From assembly GCA_028456385.1 (NCBI GenBank), contig JALNQF010000295.1:1-51561 (forward strand): a DNA stretch of 51,561 nucleotides, written 5' to 3'. The stretch comes from Ophiosphaerella korrae (lineage: Eukaryota; Ascomycota; Dothideomycetes; Pleosporales; Phaeosphaeriaceae). A program made the translations under genes and the position numbers. Positions 22,194-31,793 of the stretch are shown piece by piece. How positions within the stretch are numbered: the stretch's first letter is position 1; the number at the start of each line of letters is the position of its first letter. The notes below the pieces were generated by a model. It saw only the letters and a program-made list of their open reading frames with translations. It made no database searches and was not told where the DNA came from.

Positions 22194-23544
22194 GATGACG
22201 GGTGGTGAGACGTGTTGGAGAGTAGTTCTAATCCTCATAGATATGAAATTGCAGGCCAAGGTGTAGTGGATCACAATGAACTTAAGGCAAGCTGCAAAAA
22301 AGGGTATACATGTTATCCAATTGACTATGAGACTACAGAGATAACACTGACGTAAAAGCGCCGAACAGCGGTGAACATTCGTTCCACACTTCAAGGATCC
22401 TTCTGGTCAAGTGCATCGTGTTGCAATCTATCAAGAGGCAGCCGTTTGGCCAAATCCAGCTTCGATGTGGCTTTCAGGTGACTCAGGGGTACCGGAAAGA
22501 AGGTTTCCGAGCACGAGGGAGGTGTTTATCGTTCTTGAGTGAGAAATCACGGGTACTAGTGACGCCGGGTCAGTTGGGCTTTGGGCAAATCTCTACGGTA
22601 TCTAGCGTTAGAGATCGTCCATCGATTAATTCGCCGAAGGACTAGAACAAAAGTATCATATCAAACATCACTTTACCCATTAACCCTCACTGGCAGTCCA
22701 AAAGATCATATGTGCAATCCTCTCAGTTGAAAGCTGTGTTACTTCGTTTGTTCTGTTAGATCTAGGGCCTAGGCAGAATTTTGGATGTTTTCTAAACATC
22801 TCTATCGCTACACAAGATTTTTCAATAATGTATCCATAAATAGCTACGGGATTGTGTGGCTGTACAAAGAAGCACCGCTCATGATTCTACTGGTAGATTA
22901 TTTACCTTCATCCCGCCCTATTTCCCAATTAAGAGGTCTGAGCCTCTCGGATGTTCGACATTCCTTTTCAATTTGCACCAACTTACAACAGAAGTGGCTA
23001 CAGAGCTGAAGGATTGTTTCAATTGGCACTCTAAAACCGAATTCGCTCCATGTGGCCTAGCTTCCCGACATCATGTTAAGCTTAACCGCTAGCGTGGGCT
23101 CGGATGGTGCGAGATCCGTGGTACTACCAGCAAGCGTTGGTCTGGATTCGACATCACCATTGCTTTAGGCCGCATGTATCCCAACATTATTCAGCCTTGA
23201 CTCTATGAATGACATGACAAATTTCTCCATGGGGTGGAATTGTGTAAATCGCGTGGGCGGGAGGACGTGAGATCTTCATGGCGTCCTCACTTTGGGCTTC
23301 CGGATGGTCGCGCTTCCGAACACAAGGGGTTGCGAGGCTACGTTCGTCCACTGGCAAGGCAAAGAGAATGGGTGTTGTGTAATAGCGGGATGGTGATAAA
23401 CTAATTGGGGAGGGGTATGATGGGTTGAGGATAACTAACAAAGGAAGATATAAACCTGCAAAGAAATCTGTTCATATTATCCATCACAAATCTGCAGCTT
23501 CTATCATCACCTCTTTTATTAATATCAGCTTCACAAAAATCACC
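22194..23544. other. Intergenic between divergent genes, no gene seen
   Basis: Shared upstream region of the small secreted protein (minus) and the ferritin-like protein (plus). Only short frames with no recognisable product. Two nearby proteins on opposite strands, both secreted, are read outward from it. Confidence 0.5.
23449..23454 (+). promoter_or_regulatory. TATA box of the ferritin-like gene
   Basis: TATAAA in GGAAGATATAAACC, 91 bp upstream of the chosen ATG, followed by a CT/CA-rich stretch before the start codon, a common arrangement in highly expressed fungal genes. Confidence 0.45.
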
Positions 23545-24429
23545 ATGAAGTCCATAATCGCCTCGCTGTTCGCCATCCTTGCGCTCTCTTCGGCGGCACC
23601 AACTAAGCGCACCTCAGGCCCTTCAGATGCTGACATTCTCAACTACGCACTCACACTCGAGCATCTCGAAGACACATTCTATCGTGAAGCCCTTGCGAAA
23701 TACTCTGCAGATGATTTCAAGAAAGCTGGCTTCAGTGACAAGGTCTACAACCGCATCAAGACCGTTTCTACCGATGAGGCCACTCATGTGTCTTTCCTCA
23801 CTGGCGCATTGACCGCAGCTGGAGCGAAGCCAGTTGCTGCCTGCACATACAACTTTGGCTACACTGATGTGAAGTCGTTCCTTGCCACTGCTGCAGTGCT
23901 CGAGGGTGTTGGTGTCTCCGCCTACCTTGGCGCTGCCGCCGACATCATGTCGAAGACCTACCTTACTGCCGCTGGCAGCATTTTGACCGTCGAGGCACGT
24001 CACGCTGCATATGTCCGCGACACTGTCGGTCAAGAACCCTTTCCTGCTCCCTTTGACAACCCACTGTCGATCAACTCTGTCTACACTCTCGCCGCTCAGT
24101 TCATTACTGGCTGCCCGCAAAGCAACCCTCCCCTTCCCGTCAAGGCCTTTCCAACTCTCACAGCCTCAAGCAAGGACTCACCAATCAAGATTGGGAGCAA
24201 GGTCATGTTGGCAACCAAGGATTATAAGATCAAGGGAGACGTGTATGGTGCTTTCATTACTGTCACTGGGCCTGTATTTGTTGACGCTAAGGCGGTTGAC
24301 GGTGGTTATGAAGTCGTGGTGCCAAAGGGCATTTCGGGCCAGAGCTACGTTGTGCTGACTTCATGCAACACTGCTGCCACGGACGATACTATTGTGGCTG
24401 GCCCCGCAATTGTTGAGGTTTCTATGTAG
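23545..24429 (+). CDS. Secreted ferritin-like domain protein (Rds1 type)
   Basis: Predicted 294 aa, intronless. The ATG at 23545 has the context CACCATGA and puts a clean signal peptide first (1-18, then AAPTKR with a Kex2-type KR at 21-22). An upstream in-frame extension to 23425 has no ATG and is rejected. Residues 27-165 form a ferritin-like four-helix domain with carboxylate/His motifs LEHLEDTFY (38-46), DEATHVSF (77-84) and VEARHAAY (149-156), the pairs that hold a di-metal centre in ferritin-like proteins. The C-terminal 110 residues are a beta-rich region. The family covers Rds1/LsdA-like fungal proteins, associated with stress and development; the reaction is unknown. Confidence 0.85.
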   Translation: MKSIIASLFAILALSSAAPTKRTSGPSDADILNYALTLEHLEDTFYREALAKYSADDFKKAGFSDKVYNRIKTVSTDEATHVSFLTGALTAAGAKPVAACTYNFGYTDVKSFLATAAVLEGVGVSAYLGAAADIMSKTYLTAAGSILTVEARHAAYVRDTVGQEPFPAPFDNPLSINSVYTLAAQFITGCPQSNPPLPVKAFPTLTASSKDSPIKIGSKVMLATKDYKIKGDVYGAFITVTGPVFVDAKAVDGGYEVVVPKGISGQSYVVLTSCNTAATDDTIVAGPAIVEVSM

Positions 24430-24971
24430 AAATTACTGTGCTGGAAGTGTAGATATACTCCACGTGCCTTCATAAGATTGCGTAATATTATAAATAGCCT
24501 ATTCATAAATATTTAAATCAATAATATTCCTAAATAATCTAAGCGATGAAATTCACCAACAACATCAGACTCTGAACAAACGTGATCGTCCATGGATAAT
24601 TCTTATTGAGGCTGGTTCAGAGCTTGAGAACGCTAGAATTCGTAGCTTTCGTAATTTCCCTCGCTTTCTAATGCCTCCAAGGTTGGAGTTGCCCAGATCA
24701 GGACATCAACTGTGCCTTTCCCCGCACCAAGCCTATTCCGGTACGCCTAACAGCTCAAGGATACGGCGAAGGGTACGATCTCTAGCCTGCAACACCACTT
24801 GAATTGATATTAGATTATCTTCAATCTGTTTTTCAACAATAAACAACGGGCCATAATCCCTTTCCACAGCACCTGTGTTCGAAGGATTCCAACTTTTAAG
24901 GTTCATAAGCACTTTGACCAAATCGACGTATCCGTAGCTGCCAGTCTCAGCCTTGTGCGACCCGCTACAAT
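24430..24971. other. Intergenic, possible minus-strand coding remnant
   Basis: After an AT-rich 3' end (24480-24545), the minus strand from about 24960 to 24735 reads an open, protein-like frame (includes YGYVDLVKVLMNLKSW and RRILELLGVPE). A different frame continues to about 24650 (YRNRLGAGKGTVDVLIW). It may be a decayed gene fragment with one frameshift; no family recognised and no start found. Confidence 0.25.
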
Positions 24972-26145
24972 ATGACAGAAAAAATTCAACAAAGATTGCC
25001 TGCAGATTTCATCTGGTCCTCGCGTGGACTGAAGCATGTCGACTATGCTAACAGCGAAACATTTGAGGGTCAATTTGGGAATTATCGCGGCCAAGACGAG
25101 CTAGGAGAGGGCGGACAGGCAATCATCTCAGTTGTGTTCGTGAAAGGACAGGCAGTCGCTAGAAAGAGTATGAAAACGGAGGGTATTGATGAAGAGGCGC
25201 GTCGCGAAGCCCGGTTACTGCAGGACATGGAGCTTTTTTTTTTTTTTTTTTTTTTTTAAAGCTATAACATGCACTAATGTTTTCAAGGTGATTCAACTAG
25301 TCGGGACACATATCCTCAAACGACGGCTTTATCTTCTCCTCTATCCAATCGCCGAATGCACATTGCAAGATTATATGACACGACCGATTGATTCTCGTGA
25401 CAAAATATGGGAGCAGGAATTAAAACAATGCTTTGGTTGCGTTGCCAATACTGTTGCTTTCCTTCACTCCAAGCAAATCGCCATCAAACACAAGGACATC
25501 AAACCAAGCAATATTCTCATATTTCAAGGACGACCGATTCTTACAGACTTTGGGATTTCGAATAGTTTCAAAAATCAAGACCACAGTACCTCCTCTGGAT
25601 TTACAATGCGGAGTAGACCTTATGCCGCGCCTGAAGTCATACAATACCAAAAACGCAACACTTCTCAGGACTTTTTCTCACTTGGCTTAGTATTTCTTGA
25701 TATCTTCTGGGCACTCCAAGGGAGAACAAACAATCGTAGCACTCTCGACGAGAATGTGAGAGATGGGCCATATGCCGGGACAAAGTTGAATGAAGATGAT
25801 ATAAAATTTGCTGGTCATATGATAAAGCTGGCCTATGAAAATGCACCAGTTTTCCAAAAACCAGAAGCTCTCCTCAAACTAGTGCGGGTTATGACTTCTG
25901 TTCAACTGGATCAGCGACCGACTGCAGACACAGTATGGAATGTTCTCACGAATCCGACTTCCTTTGGCGAGGTCTGCGGGAACTGTTGCCTTCGGAGAGT
26001 TTTGCGTACGGACGTAGCATCTACGAGACGGACCAGGCTCCCACCTATTTGCCGCTGCAGAGTCGAGATCCTTTCGACGCACAACCTAGTCTCAACAATC
26101 TTTCGGATAAACACACTCTCCGGCACCAAAATGATGGAGATTTGA
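24972..26145 (+). pseudogene. Protein kinase-like gene, first kinase domain, interrupted by T24
   Basis: Serine/threonine-type kinase domain with all core motifs: Gly-rich loop GEGGQA and VARK Lys (about 25105-25170), catalytic loop HKDIKPSNIL (about 25490-25520), TDFGIS (about 25543-25560), YAAPEV (about 25621-25640). The leader has LPADFIWSS. Between the N-lobe helix (EARLLQDME) and VIQLVGTH lies T24 (25234-25257), then AAAGC...CACTAATGTTTTCAAG. The latter looks like the 3' half of an intron (branch CTAAT, acceptor AG at 25286-25287). No GT donor is present and two to three codons are missing, so the T tract appears to have replaced the exon end and 5' splice site. Unless the T tract is an assembly error the gene cannot give a full kinase. 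The end near 26145 is uncertain because the frame switches toward the second kinase around 25960. Confidence 0.68.
25234..25257. repeat. T24 homopolymer
   Basis: Uninterrupted run of 24 T between GGAGC and AAAGC, at the junction where kinase domain 1 should have an exon end and splice donor. Confidence 0.95.
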
Positions 26146-26873
26146 CCGAATTTACATATAGCCCAAAGCCGTTGATCCCTGCAGACTTTGACTGGTCTGG
26201 TCAGAATAAAGGCTTCCATTTGGCAGTGAGGAACGAGACTGAGCTTGATATAATCCATGTTAGGATGCTAGGACGTGGCCACACTGGAATGGTGGAAGAA
26301 GTCCTTTGTAACCGAAATTTACTGGCACGGAGGACTATCCGGGTTCCTGTACATCAGCAAGGCTACCACCAGTTGCAGTATGGGGAGAAGGAGATCTCCG
26401 TGATACGAAGTCCAAGTCATAGACATATTATTCAAATAGTCGGAGCTTACTCGACAAAACAATCTCTAAGCATGCTCATCTTCCCTGTCTGCCACAGTAG
26501 CCTTCAGGACCTGTTGGCGAATTGCAGGGTAAAGGCGGAAACAGAAGAAACAAAAATCCAGGCATGTGATATCCGCATTCTCCTCATACGATCCACAAAA
26601 TGCATAGCACAGGCTTTGGAGTACTTACACGAAAATGGAATTCGGTATGGTTAAATTAAACCAAGTAACGTTTTATTCAGGCGCGCCGAGGAACCACTAG
26701 CAGCGCACATCTATCTAGCTGACATTGGCGCAAGCATCGTCATTCAGCACAACACAGATGCAACCAGAGGTGTAGGCCCCACATAATATCTTGACACGCC
26801 CGATACGCGGCCCCTGAATTGATGGAACATGAACGTTTCGGAAGGCCTGCAGACATATTTTCGCTTGGCTGTG

Positions 26874-26895
26874 TTTTTTTTTTTTTTTTTTTTTT
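26874..26895. repeat. T22 homopolymer
   Basis: Uninterrupted run of 22 T within the coding sequence of kinase domain 2, between SLGCV and YEML. The ancestral sequence probably had a short T run (Phe codons) that expanded. Confidence 0.95.
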
Positions 26896-27248
26896 ACGAG
26901 ATGCTCAAGGAAATAATATGCCATGACTGTCCTGATATCAAGCTACCGTATGCACATTCATTGCCAGAGGCACATGGCCAGGTCAAAACTATGCGGAGTC
27001 ACACAGGCCATGTCGAGGGCTTACGCATACCACGCATTCAAATCAGCCATCTAGCAGAGCTCATCTTACAGATGACGCAGGAGAAGCCTAAAGATCGACC
27101 AACGGCTGAAGAGGTTGCGCTTCGACTAGGTGCAAATGATTGCTGCTATCTCGAACCGGAGGATCCTGCCGATGAGATTGTCCCATCAATGACGCCATTA
27201 CAGCATAGATTTTTAGGCGTCCTTGTCTCTCATCGCGTCTGTCACCAA

Positions 27249-27274
27249 TTTTTTTTTTTTTTTTTTTTTTTTTT
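27249..27274. repeat. T26 homopolymer
   Basis: Uninterrupted run of 26 T near the end of the second kinase-like region, between CACCAA and GGGTCAAGG. Confidence 0.95.
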
Positions 27275-27454
27275 GGGTCAAGGACATAGTTGTGGTGTCA
27301 GTAATTGATATGTAATGACATGGCCTTAGCAAGACTCATGTCAGCCAAGTTTGGTTTTTACGCGCGCCAAGCACACAACAACCGCGTCTGAGGGAGTAGA
27401 TAATACAAAATTGAGTGGTCTTGTTCTTGTTCATCTTCATTTCCTTGATATACA

Positions 27455-30301
27455 TCATAGAATCCAGAACCACTCACTTTTCTCGTATCCCGGAACAAAT
27501 TCGCCATTCATAGCACCATCAACGTACGCAGGGCCTATGAAATGGTAATATCGGCCATCTCTTCTCAGTACAAGTGGCAGCCGACTCCCATATATAATGC
27601 AGACCAAGTCGCCTTGCTGCATGTCTCCTGGCCCAAGGCCAAGATTGGGGCAAACACTCGGGCTTCCTTTCCGGGTACTAAACACCGAGCGACCGACAAG
27701 TCTTCCAAACGTGCTGAAGAAACAATCATTGGCTCGGTCCAAGTCTCCCTTAAACTCCCCTTTATCATACGCGATCCTTCTTGACCAGTAATGCCATATC
27801 CATCGCGTATTGAAATCCCGGTTCTTTTGGTCGCTCACTTGGTGTTTTCCTCCTGTGACCATTTCAAAGAAGCGGTTGTCTCGGCCTTCTCTTTTCTCGT
27901 TGGGGTAGCGGTACTCAAGTACCTTGGTAGCCAACGCACCTATTCCTTCCAAGCTAGACTCACGAGCACCCCCGGTACGAGGTCTTTCGCTGAAGGGCTT
28001 GATCTCATCAATGAAGCCAATGCAAACCCCCTTTGTCCGCAATGTGCTGTCCACGATCTTGGAATCCCCTTTCCGGCCTTTGCTTGCAGAGTACATTTCT
28101 GGTGGAATCCCGGGGTTGCGCCTACGGATATCGCGAAGCCACGATGGCAGCGGGCTCCGGCTGGGACAGACGAGTCTATGGAAGTAGCAGAGAATGTCGA
28201 GGTTCCGCTCCTTGTTGATAAGAAGTTTCATAATTTTCTGAGAAAGCGTCTCAAAGTCGATTTTGTAGTCCACCTGGATGTTTTTTCGGTAAAACTTTGA
28301 TGAGACTCCACGCATAGCATAGAACTTATCAACATCCACACTCGCTTCAAAGCTTGATGACTCCCACAAGATGCGAAGAAATGTACGATCTAGGTCCAAG
28401 TCGCTTAGAGCTAGAAGAGCTTTAGGCCGTAATACATTCTTCAGCTTGAGTAGTCTTGATTGGTGGAGTAAAACCCTCAAGAAAATTTTCAGCTGACCCC
28501 ACGTTGTACGCCGGTTCCCACACAGTATGGTGCATGCCCGACGAGTTCGCATGGCTGATGCTATCTCTTGTACCACCCAGACGCGATTCCAATAAGGTCG
28601 AGCAAATAAATCATCTATGTCTTTCTGCATGCTGAAGAACTTTTGCTGCTGCAATGCCTCTATAGGAAGAGTCATCATTTTCAATACGCGATCGCTAGAA
28701 ATTGTGCTATCGCCTAGCCATACTACTACCTCTTCGGCTGCACTGTATATCTTTCTCATCTGCATTACCTGGTAATTTTTTTCTTGCACAGTTCTTTGAT
28801 CGATGCAGATCGCGTCTACCCACACGTCAACAGTCTCTTGATTCTTTCGTAGTTGCATCAAGGCTTGAAATAAAGTCTTCGTAACATAAATCTCATGACC
28901 GTTAATATCAATTGTGTGTGTTTTGAGATTTTCTCCCCAGGCATATGATAAAGCAATGAATTTAGGTTTAACTTTATCTCCCAGTGTGGTGCGGAACAAG
29001 TGGCATCGTAGGGAGTCTCCCCCCACAGACTTAGGCTTGATCGACATAAGCCGAATTTCAATATCCTTGGTGCTGGTATTAACATGGTTTATGTAACTGC
29101 GACGAATTGGAACGTCTGGATATACACGAGAATTGGCTATCTCGCGTTGTTCACTTTGTAATCGCGCTTCGTTCTCCAACTGGAGCTTTCTCTCGATTTC
29201 GGCTTCTTTCTGCCGCTGTGACATTTTCTGCTGTGCTTTTTTTCTCTCGCGTTCTTCGCTCTCGTGTTTTTGTCTCTCGCGTTCTTCTTGCTCATTATTT
29301 TCTCTCTCATGTTTTCTTCTCTCGCGCTCCTCTCTCCCAGCTCTCCACCTCTCAAGTTCTTGCCTCTGGCGTTGTTCTCTTTCCACTATTTCTTTCTTTC
29401 GTGCGCGTTCTTCTCCCTCCTCTGCTTCAAATTCTCTTACTCCTCCCTGATGCTGATGCATTTCTTCCTCCGCATGTGCCTGTATCTTCCTTTCTGACTT
29501 TATTCCTTCTTGTGCTTCTCTTACTCTTCGCTGTGCCATTCGATTGCTTTTGTTTGCCAGGACCTCATCTCTCCACGGCTGAACATCATCGTCAAGATAT
29601 CTATTGCCTTTCCTTGGGGACCTTGCTTCATTTTTTCGGGTTTTCTTCTGCTCTTCTCCCACACTCTTAACCTTAGTTGCGTCATCAGCATGTTTTGTAT
29701 TGCTCGACGTGGATTGTAGCTTCTGAGCCACCCCTTTTCCAGATTGGTTGATGTTCCCAACTCGAAGGCTAACTGGCCTCAAAGAGACACTCTGGATAGC
29801 TCCCTGGTTTTGGCTCGAATTCACGACAGGGCCCCAGGCTTGGGTTGTATTGCTAGCCCCGAAGGATGTTCGAAGGGCTGAAACCTCACTTGCTTCCCAA
29901 GTACGACCAATGAGAGTGGTGGATTCCGCATTTTTGACTCTCTTTTGTGTCGAAGCTGCTGTTGGAGCCGACGCCTTCCCTTTGGAGAGATCCTGATTCG
30001 GGAGCTTCAACAGTATAAAAACGGTGCCTGTCCGTCGCCAAGTCTTAACGAATCTGGCATCTCTTATCAAGCTCTCAATTTCAGCTTGCATCACTTGGTT
30101 CCCGTTCTCCGGTAGAGTATGGAGTTCATGAAGCACGGATGTTGACACGTCTCTGACACTGTATATCGAGCCATGATTAGTAAATGACTTGTGGGAAATA
30201 ATCTGAATATTCCCATCGAGAATGCCGCTGAAGAAAGGTTGCCGTGATCGCTGTGCAGCCATGTCTAGGAAGTACCGTTCACATTGCAGCTGACTCCACA
30301 T
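27455..30301 (-). CDS. HET-domain protein with long charged coiled coil
   Basis: Predicted 948 aa starting at the ATG at 30301, intronless; convergent with the kinase locus (stop about 150 bp from it). Residues 1-240 have no recognised fold. Residues about 245-400 are dense in E, K, R and Q (REERERRKHERENNEQ and similar), a long coiled coil. The HET domain follows at about 440-590 with FIALSYAWG (about 446-454), VWVDAICIDQ, VVVWLGD and RPYWNRVWVVQE, its standard blocks. The C-terminal end (GDLVCIIYGSRLPLVLR, then GPAYVDG) matches the usual HET-protein tail. HET proteins trigger cell death after fusion of unlike hyphae. The N-terminal coiled coil could be an oligomerisation or sensing part (inference). 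No internal stops, so apparently functional. Confidence 0.88.
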   Translation of the reverse strand: MWSQLQCERYFLDMAAQRSRQPFFSGILDGNIQIISHKSFTNHGSIYSVRDVSTSVLHELHTLPENGNQVMQAEIESLIRDARFVKTWRRTGTVFILLKLPNQDLSKGKASAPTAASTQKRVKNAESTTLIGRTWEASEVSALRTSFGASNTTQAWGPVVNSSQNQGAIQSVSLRPVSLRVGNINQSGKGVAQKLQSTSSNTKHADDATKVKSVGEEQKKTRKNEARSPRKGNRYLDDDVQPWRDEVLANKSNRMAQRRVREAQEGIKSERKIQAHAEEEMHQHQGGVREFEAEEGEERARKKEIVEREQRQRQELERWRAGREERERRKHERENNEQEERERQKHESEERERKKAQQKMSQRQKEAEIERKLQLENEARLQSEQREIANSRVYPDVPIRRSYINHVNTSTKDIEIRLMSIKPKSVGGDSLRCHLFRTTLGDKVKPKFIALSYAWGENLKTHTIDINGHEIYVTKTLFQALMQLRKNQETVDVWVDAICIDQRTVQEKNYQVMQMRKIYSAAEEVVVWLGDSTISSDRVLKMMTLPIEALQQQKFFSMQKDIDDLFARPYWNRVWVVQEIASAMRTRRACTILCGNRRTTWGQLKIFLRVLLHQSRLLKLKNVLRPKALLALSDLDLDRTFLRILWESSSFEASVDVDKFYAMRGVSSKFYRKNIQVDYKIDFETLSQKIMKLLINKERNLDILCYFHRLVCPSRSPLPSWLRDIRRRNPGIPPEMYSASKGRKGDSKIVDSTLRTKGVCIGFIDEIKPFSERPRTGGARESSLEGIGALATKVLEYRYPNEKREGRDNRFFEMVTGGKHQVSDQKNRDFNTRWIWHYWSRRIAYDKGEFKGDLDRANDCFFSTFGRLVGRSVFSTRKGSPSVCPNLGLGPGDMQQGDLVCIIYGSRLPLVLRRDGRYYHFIGPAYVDGAMNGEFVPGYEKSEWFWIL

Positions 30302-31793
30302 CAATCAGGTTTTCTGGATATTTCAAACCGGACGCAAGGTCATGCACTCTTTGCGTGACGAATCTGCCTTGTATCCTTTCGAGGCAGTACTGCGACCGGT
30401 CAACGCCCGCGCAAGCCAGGTAATGCAGACTATCACTGTAGTGCAATTGGATTGGCCATGATCAATGCCTAGTGAGCGCACTATCCACTCAGAGAATACC
30501 TGTGTGCCTGCAACCCCTCAACAAATTACAAAAAGAAAAAAAAGCTAGCCTTAGTACGAACGACACAGCTGCGAATAGGACAGGCGCCAAGCAGGCTGTG
30601 AGGTGTGAAAGTGTGCGAGTCCTCCTCAGCTGGGTTAGGGTTACGATGCGCATTTAAGCTCGCCTTCGCCCAAGCATTTCGACCCCACCGCAATCCTCGT
30701 TTTTGGATCGTTGGTCTCTTTAAGTTGCTATGAAAATGTATGCCATCTGCAACCCCATCTCAAACAAAAGACTAACACTCCCAGTACCCAATCTAGACAA
30801 GCCCATTGGGTGGCGGCTGCCCCAGCCTCGAGAATCCAGACAATTCGCGACCAACCTAGATGTGCAGCAATTTAAGAAAATGCTAGCTGTGAATTCGCCA
30901 CTGGCGCACCCTTCGTGGGATAGCGTTTAATCGTTTGCGCCGATTTCGAGGATGGCGGTCCAATACAAAAAAAAAAACACCCAGCAATTGCGGTCGCCTT
31001 TACGTGGCGTTGGGTATCAGTACTCGAACCGATTCGAGGAAGCTAAGACTGTGACCATAGGAGTGGGGCTACTAGAATGACTTTCATGTGGAAATGAATT
31101 CGTGGTGGCTGTGGTGTGTGGCATATGGGATCTGTGACAGAGCTAGATACGGCAGATAGTAACAAGACAGAAACTGTTGCCGTCGCGAACAATATAGCTT
31201 GAAGGTGACAAACTACGCAAGTGCCGCCCCCCTGATGTAAGAGCCTTCCAAGGCTGGGCACTTCTCCTCCCGTCATCTCATGCCTATCATCGATTTGCAC
31301 CTTAGACACAAATCTTTCTCTCCACGATCCCGTACCACCTCATACACCAGCTCGCCTGCAACCAGATACTGTTACCGTCTGATACCAAATACAAACTAAC
31401 ACGATGCTTGCCTGGAACTCGTGCATGTGGCATACAACCCTTCCCTCAGCACACGCCATGCAAAGGCATACTTAATTCAAGTCCCACAGCAGCACATGAG
31501 GTCACAAATCACCCATCCATTCACATAACATACAGCCCGCGGGGCAAATAACCATACACAACGAACCATATCACATACCCTATATGCCCATCCAAGCCCA
31601 TCATCCAATCCAACTATATACCTCTTCATAACATATACACATCCCACCCAAATGCCCCCAAATGTACAAAAAAATGGTATTCGCCGCTCAAACGCCAAAA
31701 TGCACACAGACCCCCCCCCCCCCCCCCCAACAAAAATGCCCCTGGCAAAAAAGGAATAACACTACATAGTTACGATAAAACTGGGCGTATGAT
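30302..31793. other. Intergenic, no gene seen; A11 and C18 runs
   Basis: Upstream of the HET gene and downstream of the glucanase gene. Short frames only, without family features. Contains A11 (30967-30977) and an uninterrupted C18 (31711-31728), the latter probably in the glucanase 3' untranslated region. Confidence 0.55.

Larger units (their letters stand above)
26150..27308 (+). pseudogene. Second tandem kinase-like domain, degenerate and broken
   Basis: Homologous to the preceding kinase; both begin with a P-A-D-F-x-W-S leader. It shows GRGHTG loop (about 26270), an LARR in place of the VAxK Lys, an alpha-C YGEKE, a catalytic loop reading RYG-stop-IKPSNVLF (TAA at 26652-26654), LADIGAS in place of DFG, then TAA at 26784-26786. 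A 1-bp loss near 26800 precedes RYAAPEL, and then comes SLGCV followed by T22 (26874-26895), which is out of frame with YEML after it. The C-lobe continues to about 27200. T26 (27249-27274) follows near the C-terminus. CAT-to-TAT and CAA-to-TAA changes fit RIP-like mutation. Missing Lys and DFG suggest it was a pseudokinase even before decay. Confidence 0.7.

Noticed and set aside
29107..29670. Hydrophobic plus-strand frame that looks like a membrane protein
   Set aside because: Exact antisense of the Glu/Lys-rich coiled coil of the HET gene, which always yields Leu/Phe/Ser-rich text.
30628..30645. Telomere-like TTAGGGTTA
   Set aside because: Only one and a half units; no array.
30730..30930. 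66-codon plus-strand frame near the HET gene 5' end
   Set aside because: Starts with ATG but has no family resemblance, signal or conserved feature; too short to support.
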